From Selaginella moellendorffii (taxonomy: Eukaryota > Streptophyta > Lycopodiopsida > Selaginellales > Selaginellaceae): a stretch of 64,000 bases of DNA. The stretch covers positions 1,411,546-1,475,545 of the forward strand of contig NW_003314278.1 in NCBI RefSeq assembly GCF_000143415.4, given 5' to 3'. Positions 1 to 9,554 of this stretch are shown here, in pieces. The notes beneath the pieces are model-generated. The model was not told the origin of the DNA and ran no database searches. It was given only the letters and a program-made list of their open reading frames with translations. Numbering within the stretch: the first letter of the stretch is position 1; each line of letters begins with the position of its first letter. The position numbers were made by a program, and so were the translations under genes.

Positions 1-1100
1 AGCCTTGGATGATCGCGGTGTAGGACACAACACTCGGAGTTCCCATGGAGTGGAAAATCTTGCGAGCCTCCTCAAGCTCGCCACACTTGCAGTACATGTC
101 TACCAGGCAAGTAGCCACGAACAGATCTACCTGTTTCTTCTCCTTGCTCAGCATTGAATGGATCTCCATCCCGATGCGTAGAGCTCTCTCCCTCTTCTCG
201 CTGGATTCGGTAGCAAGTCTGGAGCAGGCGCTGATCACCGCGACATGAGTCCGATCGTTGGGTTGAATGGTGGTACAAGCTCTCAGGGCGGAGTAGTACT
301 CCAGAGCAAGTTCAGCTTGCCCGTTCAAGCCGCAGCCGTGGATGATCGCAGTGTAGGACACAACACTCCGAGTTCCCATGGAGTGGAAAATCTTGCGAGC
401 CTCCTCAAGCTTGCCACACTTGCAGTACATGTCTACCAGGCAATTCGCCACGAACAGATCTACCTGTTTCTTCTCCTTGCTCAGCATTGAATGGATCTCC
501 ATCCCGACGCGTAGAGCTCTCTCCCTCTTCTCGCTGGATTCGGTAGCAAGTGTGGAGCAGGCGCTGATCACCACAACATGAGTCCGATCGTCGGGTTGAA
601 TGGTGTTATCAGCTCTCAGGGCAGAGTAGTATTCCAGAGCAAGTTCAGCTTGCCCGTTCGAGTTGCAGCCGTTGATGATCGCAGTGTAGGACACAACACT
701 CCGAGTTCCCATGGAGTGGAAAATCTTGCGAGCCTCCTCAAGCTCGCCACACTTGCAGTACATGTCTACCAGGCAAGTCGCCACGAACAGATCTAGCTGT
801 TTCTTCTCCTTGCTCAGCATTGAATGGATCTCCATCCCGATGCGTAGAGCTCTCTCCCTCTTCTCGCTGGATTCGGTAGCAAGTCTGGAGCAGGCACTGA
901 TCACCGCGACATGTGTCCGATCGTCGGGTTGAATGGTGTTATCAACTCTCAGGGCAGAGTAGTACTCCAGAGCAAGTTCAGCTTGCCCGTTCGAGCCACA
1001 GCCCTGGATGATCGCGTTGTAGGACACAACACTCCGGGTTCCCATGGAGTCGAAAATCTTGCGAGCCTCCTCAAGCTCGCCACACTTGCAGTACATATCG
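1..1100 (-). repeat. 333-bp tandem repeat, about 3.3 copies, in frame
   Basis: The same block recurs with a period of exactly 333 bp: gcctcctcaagctcgccac lies at about 64, 397, 730 and 1063. Copies differ by only a few bases. 333 bp equals 111 codons, so each unit adds one P-L-S PPR triplet without breaking frame. The fourth copy is partial and diverges after about 1096. Confidence 0.93.
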
Positions 1101-1543
1101 ATCAATCCCGTCAACAAGTAGATGTTGCTTTTGTGCTCATCACTCTTGAGCACAGCTTCATGGGCTTGTTTTCCCAAAGAAAGGGATCTGCTCTCAGCTG
1201 AGTGTCTCACGCGGTGTATCAGCCTCCCTAAACTCACCGGTTCATCACCAGCTACAGGTGGGGTATGTGGAGATTTGTAGCGGGCCGTGGTGGCCTTACC
1301 TACAGCTGGGTCAGCGAGCGACTCGAGTTTTGCAGAGACCCAGGTTGGTGTTTTCCTGTTGGCGATCCACAGGCTCTCTCCGGTAGAAACATGTTTGAAA
1401 TCCGGGTAGGACTCTGAGAAGAACTTGTTTTTCTTCTTGAACCTGTTGTCCCACCAGAAAGTGGGATCCCTGAAAAACGTTTTCCACTCCATGAGATTGT
1501 TGAGAAATGACACACACCACACAAACCCTAGCGCCACACGCAT
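1..1543 (-). CDS. PDF-motif / PPR (PLS) fusion protein, 3' end beyond window
   Basis: The reading frame opens at the ATG at 1543 and runs without a stop to the left edge (about 514 codons, C-terminus missing). Residues about 18-70 read WKTFFRDPTFWWDNR, then YPDFKH, TGESLWI and PTWV. This is the PDF motif of plant organellar single-stranded DNA-binding (OSB) proteins. No OB-fold SSB domain is seen. A linker follows (about residues 70-150), then a partial PPR unit and three 111-residue modules, each a P-L-S triplet (for example SVVSYTAIIHGCG, GMEIHSMLSKEKK, CLVDMYCKCGELEEARKIF). PPR proteins bind organellar RNA and PDF motifs bind single-stranded DNA in OSB proteins, so an organellar nucleic-acid-binding role is inferred. 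An in-frame ATG at 1492 is an alternative start. The L motif carries an extra charged segment (about ESSEKRERALR). Confidence 0.75.
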   Translation of the reverse strand, partial: MRVALGFVWCVSFLNNLMEWKTFFRDPTFWWDNRFKKKNKFFSESYPDFKHVSTGESLWIANRKTPTWVSAKLESLADPAVGKATTARYKSPHTPPVAGDEPVSLGRLIHRVRHSAESRSLSLGKQAHEAVLKSDEHKSNIYLLTGLIDMYCKCGELEEARKIFDSMGTRSVVSYNAIIQGCGSNGQAELALEYYSALRVDNTIQPDDRTHVAVISACSRLATESSEKRERALRIGMEIHSMLSKEKKQLDLFVATCLVDMYCKCGELEEARKIFHSMGTRSVVSYTAIINGCNSNGQAELALEYYSALRADNTIQPDDRTHVVVISACSTLATESSEKRERALRVGMEIHSMLSKEKKQVDLFVANCLVDMYCKCGKLEEARKIFHSMGTRSVVSYTAIIHGCGLNGQAELALEYYSALRACTTIQPNDRTHVAVISACSRLATESSEKRERALRIGMEIHSMLSKEKKQVDLFVATCLVDMYCKCGELEEARKIFHSMGTPSVVSYTAIIQG

Positions 1544-2040
1544 ACCCTAGAAATCCCGATTTGTTATTACTTAACTGAAAAGCTCGTGTTTTCTGTTTTT
1601 TCTTTTTCTAATTCTTTTCCTGTTTGAACTTTAAAATGTCACAGCTTAACTGCAGCAGCTTAGATGTTTATTGTTAAAAAAAAAATCTCTTTGATATATA
1701 TAGAAAGTGAGCCAGCAGCAATCAGTTGCTCAAGAGCTGAAGAATCAGTACATGCATAATTTTCAGACAATCTTCTAACTGGCTGAACATCAGATTTTTG
1801 TGATTATTATTATTATTACTAACAACACGCACGAACTTCCTAGAAATCCCGATTTGTTATTCTCTGCATTCATTTTTTATATGATCTGTTGCTGCATGCA
1901 CTTAACTGTAGGTAGTCTTCAGTTCTTCAATATAATCTGCTAACTAAAAGATATCGATGCAAAAATAAACCACACTCTACACAAATTAAATAAAAAATGC
2001 TCTTCATGGGGCGACACGGCCAGAAGCCTCAGGGCACCAG
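1441..2040. repeat. Direct repeat, copy 1 (5' end and upstream of PDF-PPR gene)
   Basis: About 590 bp spanning the first exon start of the PDF-PPR gene and its upstream AT-rich DNA is repeated almost base for base at 2998-3590. Shared marks include cagcagcttagatgtttatt, a TATATATAG tract near 1692 and gatatcgatgcaaaaataaa. The two copies diverge at gggcaccag, where copy 1 continues into an inverted PPR fragment. Confidence 0.85.
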
Positions 2041-2136
2041 GAAGAGGGAGAGAGCTCTACGCATCGGGATGGAGATCCATTCAATGCTGAGCAAGGAGAA
2101 GAAACAGGTAGATCTGTTCGTGGCGACTTGCATGTG
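2041..2136 (+). pseudogene. Inverted fragment of the PPR module
   Basis: About 95 bp on the plus strand encodes RERALRIGMEIHSML...DLFVATCM followed by a stop. It matches the L motif of the 333-bp module in opposite orientation. It has no start, no flanking PPR sequence and sits exactly at the end of the 1441-2040 direct repeat, so it is a rearrangement scar rather than a gene. Confidence 0.75.
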
Positions 2137-2141
2137 AAGAG

Positions 2142-2790
2142 GTGTTCAAGCATCTCCACGGGTTTTCATTGCATAGAATACAGAGTTTTGTGAACTGTGA
2201 GCCAATCACCAACAGGGATGCTGTCCTGCACAAGAAGCCAGCTTACCTTAGCTTCCACCAGTGTCTTCCACATGTTGACAATGTACTTCCGATTCTTCAA
2301 CTTCCGCATAAGCTTGGTGTCAATTTTATCCATCAAAAGCTCTCTGCCATGCTTAGACCTGTACATAAAAAAAGACACACTGAACTCATTACCTTCCCAG
2401 GATAACTATATAAGATCAGATATAGGTACTCCCCAAACTAGTGTATTGCAGAGCATTCTCCCAGTTGAACCTTAGGATCCAGTTCAGTGTATTTCCCTCT
2501 CTGATGTATCGTCCCGATCCTTTTACCGAAGGCCATCCTGGGAACTGGGACCTCCTTGGGAGCTATACCTGGAAACAGTGCACCACTGTTACAGGGATAA
2601 AAAACAATAGCTTGAGGTGATGGATTGTTATGTGTTGCATGGAGAGACTAGGGGTTGTTTCCATAACAAAGATGATTTGAGTCTCAGCACCATCAAGCAT
2701 TATCCAATCACAAACCTCGATAACTTCAGTTTGTAAAGCAAGATGAAGGCGATCACAAGTGATGCTGCCTTAAGCTTTGATGTGGAGTTT
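2142..2790 (-). other. Coding-like stretches, unrecognised, possibly exon remnants
   Basis: On the minus strand two stretches look protein-like: one ending near 2440 that includes YPCNSGALFPGIAPKEVPVP and MAFGKRIGTIHQRGKY, and one at 2166-2378 with SKHGRELLMDKIDTK and NRKYIVNMWKTLVEAK. A possible intron joins them (donor near 2430, pyrimidine-rich acceptor TTTTTTTATGTACAG near 2361), but the frames on each side do not join cleanly. I do not recognise the family. A degraded multi-exon gene is the best guess. Confidence 0.25.
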
Positions 2791-3111
2791 TCATCCTGGG
2801 TTGTAATGGGTTGTCATGAGGCCATCCGATGAGCAAGGTTTGCTCCAAGCGGACGTTAAACAAATACCTGACTTTACCTTTTTCATTGTATCATACCTTG
2901 TCCACTGCTGAGGAAGAAAAACAAGATCCCAACAAGAACTTTGCTGTAAGTGATGGCTTGCTAGCTCTTTGTAGATCCAATAAGTCTTTGATCGAAGCTC
3001 CCACCAGAAAGTGGGATCCCTGAAAAACGTTTTCCACTGCATGAGATTGTTGAGAAATGAGACACACACCACACAAACCCTAGTGCCGCACGCATACCCT
3101 AGAAATCCCAA
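2791..3111 (-). pseudogene. Broken duplicate of the PDF-PPR 5' end
   Basis: The frame includes NNLMQWKTFFRDPTFWWE, the start of the PDF motif seen at 1543-1380. After WWE the sequence diverges (LRSKTYWIYKELASHH) and the PDFKH/TGE/LW half is missing. One extra base in the leader relative to copy 1 shifts the upstream frame. The 5' half lies inside direct repeat copy 2. No PPR motif follows. Confidence 0.7.
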
Positions 3112-3590
3112 TTTGTTATTACTTAACTGTAGTAGTAAAAAGCTCGTGTTTTCTGTTTTTTCTTTTTCTAATTCTTTTCCTTTTTAAACTTTACAATGTC
3201 ACAGCTTAACTGCAGCAGCTTAGATGTTTATTGTTAAAAAAAAAATCTCTTTGATATATATAGAAAGTGAGCCAGCAGCAATCCATGCATAATTTTCAGA
3301 CAATCTTCTAACTGGCTGAACATCAGGTTTTTATGATTATTATTATTATTATTATTATTATTAACAACACGCATGAACTTCCTAGAAATCCCGATTTGTT
3401 ATTCTCTGCATTCATTTTTTATATGATCTGTTGCTGCATGCACTTAACTGTAGGTAGTTTTCAGTTCTTCAATATAATCTGCTAACTAAAAGATATCGAT
3501 ACACTCAATATGCAAAAATAAACCACACTCTACACAAATTAAATAAAAAATGCTCTTCGGCCAGAAGCCTTGGGGCACCAGTTTCACACA
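2998..3590. repeat. Direct repeat, copy 2
   Basis: This is the second copy of the 1441-2040 block, about 1557 bp downstream. It has a longer (TTA)n run at about 3333-3362 than copy 1 and lacks about 15 bp in the stretch near 3280. Confidence 0.85.
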
Positions 3591-3960
3591 GAACACTTTC
3601 GCAAATGACTCTCGCCCAGGGTCCATGCATAGGAGTCCTCAGGCAGTGGTAAAACCTCACAAGGCCTCACATACTTATATTCACCCTGGGCTTCTGGCTG
3701 CTCCACAACATACCTTACCACACCAAACTCTTCACACATGAAGCCATGCATGGAGGAAAAAACCACACAAGGCCTCACGTGCTTACATTCAGTCCTTATA
3801 TGTGTTCTTGGCCTTGCTCAGTTCATCTCCTTTGTTGTCCACCTGCGCTTCTTTACTTCATGTTTTTGCTTGCATGCTTTGATTGACATCTTCAGATTTT
3901 CAAGTGAACGATTGTGGCATACTGTGGCTATGTTTTTTGGTAGAGCTTGGAGGTGCTGAA
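3584..3960 (-). other. Short unrecognised stretch with an internal repeat
   Basis: A 64-codon minus-strand frame (3584-3778) contains two related units, CKHVRPC and YKYVRPCEVLPLPED, reflecting a DNA repeat of the type aaggcctcacRTRcttaYattca at about 3658 and 3767. No family is recognised and nothing gene-like follows up to 3960. Confidence 0.2.
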
Positions 3961-4850
3961 AGTGGCATTAAGTTTGTGGAGGATTGATCTTGATTTGGAT
4001 TATATGGATCTCTATAAATTTTGAAACTTGAGTTTATTTTTCTTCTTTTTCTTCTGTGTTCCCAAAATAACTGGTGTCAAACTTGCTTCTATCTCTAGAC
4101 TATCTCTAGTACTTCTGGATACGATCAAAGGAGGAAATGATAATTGATCCCCAAAGAGCGAGTTTGATGGTTCTATTGCTTTCATCAAGTCACTTCTCGC
4201 TACACATCCTTCAACTCCATTTTCTATAAGTAATGGTTTTGTTTTAATAGAGGTTGATGCTACTGTTGCTCGAGTCCAAGGACAAGGACAAGGAAATGGT
4301 TGTGGCTGTGATGTTTATTGTTAGGCATGTGATGCAATTGGTCACACTTATCGGCGTTGTTGATGTTTCTAGATTAGTGGCCACCATTCCCTAGGTGGAG
4401 ACTTTAACATTAACAACGTCCTATTGGTGTTGTTATAGTGGAAGGTTTAGACACTGAGATGCATTTGGGAAACAAAGAGTTGCACAAATAATGGAGGGAC
4501 CTTGCGCTAATAAATCAGTGACCACTCAATTTTTCTTTTGGAAGTATCATCAAGGGGTTCATTTGGCACCAATTCATCTAGTATTTACTTTCTAAGCTCA
4601 TTTTTATAATAAAAAGTCTTCTATTATTTTTTCTATATTGGTTGATACATATTCAAGTTTATCTTCTATTACTCGACTTGTTGCCACACATTACCATCTA
4701 CACTTACATCATGCGGAGGAGTTAGTTTTCATTCTTTATAACAACGGTTATACATATGTATGTACACGAGATGAGACAAACCTAGTTATGCATGTAGATA
4801 ATCTCAAACTTAGGTTGTAGTCATTGCAAGTGGTGCCAAGTCAAGCTTTT
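3961..4850 (+). mobile_element. Decayed retrotransposon gag-like relic
   Basis: Around 4260-4370 the plus strand reads ARVQGQGQGNGCGCDVYC, a stop, then ACDAIGHTYRRC. The spacing C-x2-C-x4-H-x4-C is that of a retroviral-type zinc knuckle following a basic Gly/Gln-rich stretch. Several stops interrupt every frame and no protease or polymerase follows, so only a gag fragment is supported. Confidence 0.4.
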
Positions 4851-6025
4851 GATATCATCCTTGGTACAGATTAGTTATAACACAATCATGCCAAGTGTGA
4901 TTTTGAGGCATTTTCCCCATTGTCTTATACTTCTTTATATTTCATCCATTCCTCTCACCTCCATGCATTTTCATCCCTTTGCTTCTACCTTTAGTTCCAT
5001 TATTTTTATCCCCCCATTACTTCTTTCTATGTTTTCATTTTGTTTTGTTCTTCCTTTTTCCCAATCCCCTCGACAATCTTTGTGTTGCACCATATCTCTT
5101 TCCCCTTAATCCAACTGGAAAAGGGGAAATTACTTGATGAGAGAGTCCTTAATGGCTATTTTATCCCGATTTATCCCCCAAGGTTACCCTATCTCTCTCC
5201 CCTTAATCCAATTGGAAAAGGGGCAATTGCTTGATAAGAGAGCCTTTAGTGGTTATTTTATCCTCATTCATCCCCTAAGGTTTCAAGAATCCATAGTGAT
5301 AGTATATTCAAATTTCATCACATGATCACATGTGCTACACTCACCCCTCTTCAAAGATGTTAATGTCTTTATTGACTATTGATTAAAAACCGCTACTGAG
5401 CCAAGGGAACCTAACACTTTCATGTAGCACCCCCCTTCAAAGATGTCAATGTCCTTATTGACTATTGACTAAAAACCCCTATTGAGCGAAAGGAACTTAA
5501 CACCTTCATTTCCGCATGACTATTGACTAAAAACCCCTATTGAGCCAAGGGGAACCAACACCTTTATTTCTGCACTAAATCTATCAATCCTAATACTAGC
5601 TATTCTATGTGAGGTAACTAATAATCCACTTGTACCATAGTCTCACATGAGGTAACTAATCATCCACCTGTACCACAGTTCCCAAGTGGATACTTTCATC
5701 CATGGATACTCCACACAAAAGGGAGGAGGATGGATAATACGTACAATTTTAAATTTAAGGGTAAGAATATACTTTGCTCAAGAGTATATTATATTTTTAA
5801 GTAGCCACTAATCAATAGGAATCGAACCTATGCCATTTGCTCCGATATCAACTACAGCACACCTTATCTCTCTCCCTTTAAGCTAACTAGAAAAGGAGCA
5901 ATTTCTTGATGAGAGAGCCCTTAGTAGCTATTTTATCCCCATTTATCCCCCAAGGTTCTAAGGATTCACGGTGACAGTATATCTAAATCTCATCCCATAA
6001 TCACATGCGCTACAACCTCATTTTG
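4851..6025. repeat. Diverged local repeats, probably LTR debris
   Basis: A unit of the form ccttaatccaaYtggaaaaggggcaatt...gatgagagagYcctta...ttatccc recurs at about 5100, 5200 and 5870. A second unit, ttgactattgaYtaaaaaccYctattgagc, is tandemly repeated at about 5370, 5455 and 5515. Both are diverged, AT-rich and non-coding. They resemble stacked LTR pieces, but no ends or target duplications could be set. Confidence 0.5.
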
Positions 6026-6029
6026 CAAT

Positions 6030-6762
6030 AAAGTTTGATAGGAGTATTTGTTTTTGCATCGACTATTATCTATTAAATGACGTGACAATCCCAAATGTGT
6101 ACCTTCTTCTTCACACTGCTAATCTTTTGGGTTGTCTAGGGAAAAGTCATTGGTTTACTAAGTTAGATTTTGCTTTTGAGTACTGGTAAATACCGATGGT
6201 GGAAAAAGATATTTTTAAGATTGCTTTTGGTACACTATTTGATTTATACAAATTCTCTGATCATTGTTCATCTGTAAAGTACAAAGTGGATGATTTAGTG
6301 TTAGTCTGTTTTCTCCATTTTAAGATATATGGTTTATTTAAAGGGCTCCTTGCTTAGTGGAAAGGACTATATTGGCTATTGTGGCAAGTTGGACCACAAA
6401 TTTATAAGGTTCGACATGGCGTCCAATAGGCCAATCCTCCAGAAATTATTCATGTGCAATGGCTGAAACACTTCGTATAAAGGGATTCAAAACAATTAAT
6501 ACTACCTACAAATCCACTGATGCCTTCTTCTGACATTCTTCTAAATCCCCTAATGGTTTTCTATCATTCCAAGATGAAGGGATGATGTGAGGCTTAAGTG
6601 TATAGTTATAATGCCATATACTAATATTAGTGTAGTAGGATTTTGGTAGCCACTAGATTAGTCTCAATTCAGACCATTTGCTCTTATATATAAACTAGGG
6701 TTTTTGGGTTAATTGATATGCACATTTTTTGTATTCCCTTTTTCATATTCCATAAACTCACA
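6030..6762 (+). mobile_element. Internally deleted Ty3/gypsy relic with 3' LTR
   Basis: At about 6150-6245 the plus strand encodes FTKLDFAFEYW, a stop, then IPMVEKDIFKIAFGTLF, matching the gypsy reverse transcriptase block LD..SGYWQIP. About 30 bp later (6275-6475) it encodes KYKVDDLVLVCFLHFKIYGL, LLA-stop-WKGLYWLLWQVGP and PPEIIHVQWLKHFV, the C-terminus of gypsy integrase. RNase H and most of integrase are deleted. A purine tract (aagatgaagggatga) and a TG...CA repeat follow. Confidence 0.75.
6586..6762 (+). mobile_element. 177-bp LTR (3' LTR of the gypsy relic)
   Basis: It begins TGTGAGGCTTAAGTG just after a purine tract and ends ...AAACTCACA. It contains aaactagggtttttgggttaa. Related copies lie at 55576-55738 (solo) and 35879-35934 (internally deleted), which supports the boundaries. 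Confidence 0.65.
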
Positions 6763-6931
6763 GCAAAAATCTAAAGCATTATATAACAAAGTTATAAAAT
6801 ATCTGACAATCTTATAATGAGTATAAGATATAAGCAATAGAGAAAAATATAATATAGAAATTTATTTAACTCTAATTTTCTATATTCATAATAATTAAGA
6901 TTTCTACATTTCTACATTTCATTATTTGTAC

Positions 6932-6967
<36 letters not shown>

Positions 6968-7806
6968 ATTTTTATTAATTCTATTAATTTACTAGTAAAT
7001 AAAAAATAGCATTTAAGTTATGTTATTGCCCCTAGTGGCATTTAGCTAGCTAGGGCGCAAATAAACTTATTAGAACATCTTTTAAACTTTCATATATGGT
7101 ATTTATTTATAAAATGACTAATATTAAGGTTGTTGTATAAAATTGATGCTAGTTCACCCATTTGTAAAAAGAGATTATATAGAATTTTAAAGGTTTTTGT
7201 GTGGAAAAAAATGTGAGAAGAATGTAGAGGTTATTTAAGTATTGTTTTGGAACTCATACTATGAAAAATCGAGCAAAACATAAAGTATGAAAAATGTGCA
7301 ATATTGGAGTAGGGATGAAAGTGTTTGTTATCAAATAGACTTTGAGGTTTAATTGATCTAGCATCTATGCAACAACAATCTCTTAGAAAGTATTCAATAT
7401 TACTTTATTTTGCCAACCGAGACATAAGTTTTTCTTATTTGATATTATTGCATGTAGTATTCTACAAATTAAAACCTTTAGTAAATTCATAGCCTAATTA
7501 CACATTAATTTTTAATATGAAGCTAACAATAAATTTACTTATGTTGAGACTGTAAAAAAGGCTTATTTAATAAGCTGAATTGACAAAGTCTTTTAAATTT
7601 TGAACCAAGTTTGGCAAAACACCTTTTTTTTGTGAATTCAATTCAAATTATCTTTGGTTTTTCAATTTTTATATATGCCATTCTAGAAGAATAAACTCCT
7701 ATGGAAGTGAGTTATTTAATATCACAAGAAAGTTATAGAAAACTTAGAGATAGAAAAGGAACTAAATCCAAAGGATTGGTATATCCATAATTTATATTGC
7801 AGGTTT
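6763..7806. other. AT-rich intergenic DNA
   Basis: No coding frame, RNA gene or known repeat is visible. A (TTA/ATT)n microsatellite lies at about 6932-6966. Confidence 0.7.
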
Positions 7807-8094
7807 ATGCTTTATTTCGTTAAAGTGGGACTTATTCAGTAAAGTGGGACATTAATTAGCATGTGTCCACATGCCATTTCTTAGTACTTAATTAATATTT
7901 ATTAATATTTCTATCAGTTTTTTAATTTATTTTTTTATATTTCACAATATTATAACACAAAATCATATGAAAAGTTTTTAATTTATAAATTATAAAGTTA
8001 AAACTTCAATTTTTTATTGTTGTTATAAAAATGACATGTGGCCACACACCATAAGTGGGATAATGAAAAGTCCCACTTTAACAAAATAAAGCAT
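7807..8094. mobile_element. MITE, 288 bp, 27-bp terminal inverted repeats
   Basis: The left end ATGCTTTATTTCGTTAAAGT (continuing GGGACTT) is the reverse complement of the right end at 8068-8094 with one mismatch. A weaker subterminal inverted pair (catgtgtccacatg near 7854 and acatgtggccacac near 8034) lies inside. The interior is AT-rich with no coding frame. The flanks carry GTTT on both sides (7803-7806 and 8095-8098), a possible target-site duplication. Superfamily not assigned. Confidence 0.75.
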
Positions 8095-8900
8095 GTTTTT
8101 AGTTGTATGGTATTTGATGATGCATTGCAACATACCCCCAGAGCCTTACATATACTAGTGGAAATATTTGAGCCTAAAAAACAAGAACTTGCGTGAGTGA
8201 GTTATAGTTGTTTTTTTGTCTTCTTTTATATTCTAAAGCCTTTTTCCAGATCAATTCTAAAGACATTGAATTTTTTGGAAGCGCAGTGTCACCATTAAAT
8301 CCATCAAATAAAATAAGGAACAAGGTATTTTTTTATTTGGATTTATTGGCTTCTTGAAACTAGCTTTTAAAGTGGCTTGAATAGTTGCTTAATAATTGTT
8401 TGAATGGGAATTAATTCTGTTTAAAATTTAAAAATGATAAGAATTATAAAGTAAAGTAAAAACATTTCATGGCTAAAGCCATCTAGATTTGTTGCTTTTC
8501 CATAAAATACTTTTTGAACAGTTAAATTCTCAGAACACTTTATATTTCTTTTTTACAATGCAAGAACATGAAGCAAAGAAATAAAACAAGCTTACCATCA
8601 CTATCTTGCAAGAAGATGCAAGAATAAAGCAAAAACATTCTCCTCTCTGTCAATCAACTCTTCCACTCACTTATTGATGTTGAGAAGAGTAGAGCATGAG
8701 CGACTCTCTCTTGTAAAGCATATTTAAAGTATCTAAAATATTCTTTAATCTAATGGTTGTGATTTTTCATTTTAATGTTGATTTTTGTGTGTCTAGTTTA
8801 GTTATAGTTCCATGAACAATTTGGTTGATCTTTTGCTATGAAAAACTCTTCCAAATCCAAGAATATATACTCCTACTCTAAATGATGGAATGGCTATGCA
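8095..8900. other. AT-rich intergenic DNA
   Basis: No gene, RNA or repeat could be supported. Confidence 0.65.
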
Positions 8901-9051
8901 GTTGAGAAGAAAGACTACACTCGGTGTCTGCGACTTAGACAAATTCGAGCGTCCGATCGAAGTTGGCATGTGGACGGCTGCGATTCAGAGCAGTGGCATG
9001 AGATACAGGTGGCTCTCTTTCCAGCTAACAACTGGCGTTCGCCAATTGCTA

Positions 9052-9078
9052 CACGTGGTGCCATCTCACGGTACAAAA
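9052..9078 (+). promoter_or_regulatory. Promoter of small-protein copy A (G-box, weakened TATA)
   Basis: CACGTG at 9052-9057 is followed at 9072 by TACAAAA. The same spacing and flanks occur in copy B, where the second element is TATAAAA. Copy A therefore seems to have a mutated TATA box about 75 bp upstream of its ATG. Confidence 0.5.
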
Positions 9079-9151
9079 GAGCAGCTCAAAAAAGCAGACA
9101 AAGTGCGAAGTGGAAAGAGTTTGCGTTTCTTATTTCTAGAGCATTGATCAA

Positions 9152-9436
9152 ATGGCGAGAGCATTGGGGACTACTCACGTCGCTACTCCAGTAGCGACGA
9201 CTCGCACTCGCAGGCACAGGATCCCATCGTGCGTGCAGTGCGGCACTCGGCAGAATCCATGCCATGTCAAGGTAATCGGGCCGACGCTGGGATTTGTGGC
9301 ATTCGCAATTGCAGCGGCGGTGGAGTGGCCCGTGGGAGCGATCATGTACCCGTTTCGCCGTATCAAGGGGCGCAGGATGATCGGGCATCCGATGAGAGTG
9401 GTGTATCCTCGTGTCTCAAGCGCCATTCCCTTCTAA
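9152..9436 (+). CDS. Small CxxC protein with one hydrophobic segment, copy A
   Basis: The 94-residue frame reads ...HRIPSCVQCGTRQNPCH, then VIGPTLGFVAFAIAAAVEWP, VGAIMYPFRRIKGRR and VVYPRVSSAIPF. Visible parts are a C-x2-C-x6-C cluster, one hydrophobic segment of about 18 residues and a basic loop. Two more copies lie at 12190 and 16176 with almost the same C-terminal 70 residues, so purifying selection on the protein is likely. Copy A has a longer, divergent N-terminus (MARALGTTHVATPVATT) caused by small indels. I do not recognise a named family. A small metal-binding membrane or organelle protein is inference only. The downstream PPR of this copy is broken. Confidence 0.7.
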   Translation: MARALGTTHVATPVATTRTRRHRIPSCVQCGTRQNPCHVKVIGPTLGFVAFAIAAAVEWPVGAIMYPFRRIKGRRMIGHPMRVVYPRVSSAIPF

Positions 9437-9554
9437 ATCATAGATCTCCCACGCTCCACTTTCCGGGCGGGCAGAAAGAATGGAGGGATGTCCTCATGGA
9501 GGAGTGATCCTTTCTTTTACTGTAGAGTTTCCACAATCAAAGCAAAGTGTTCTT

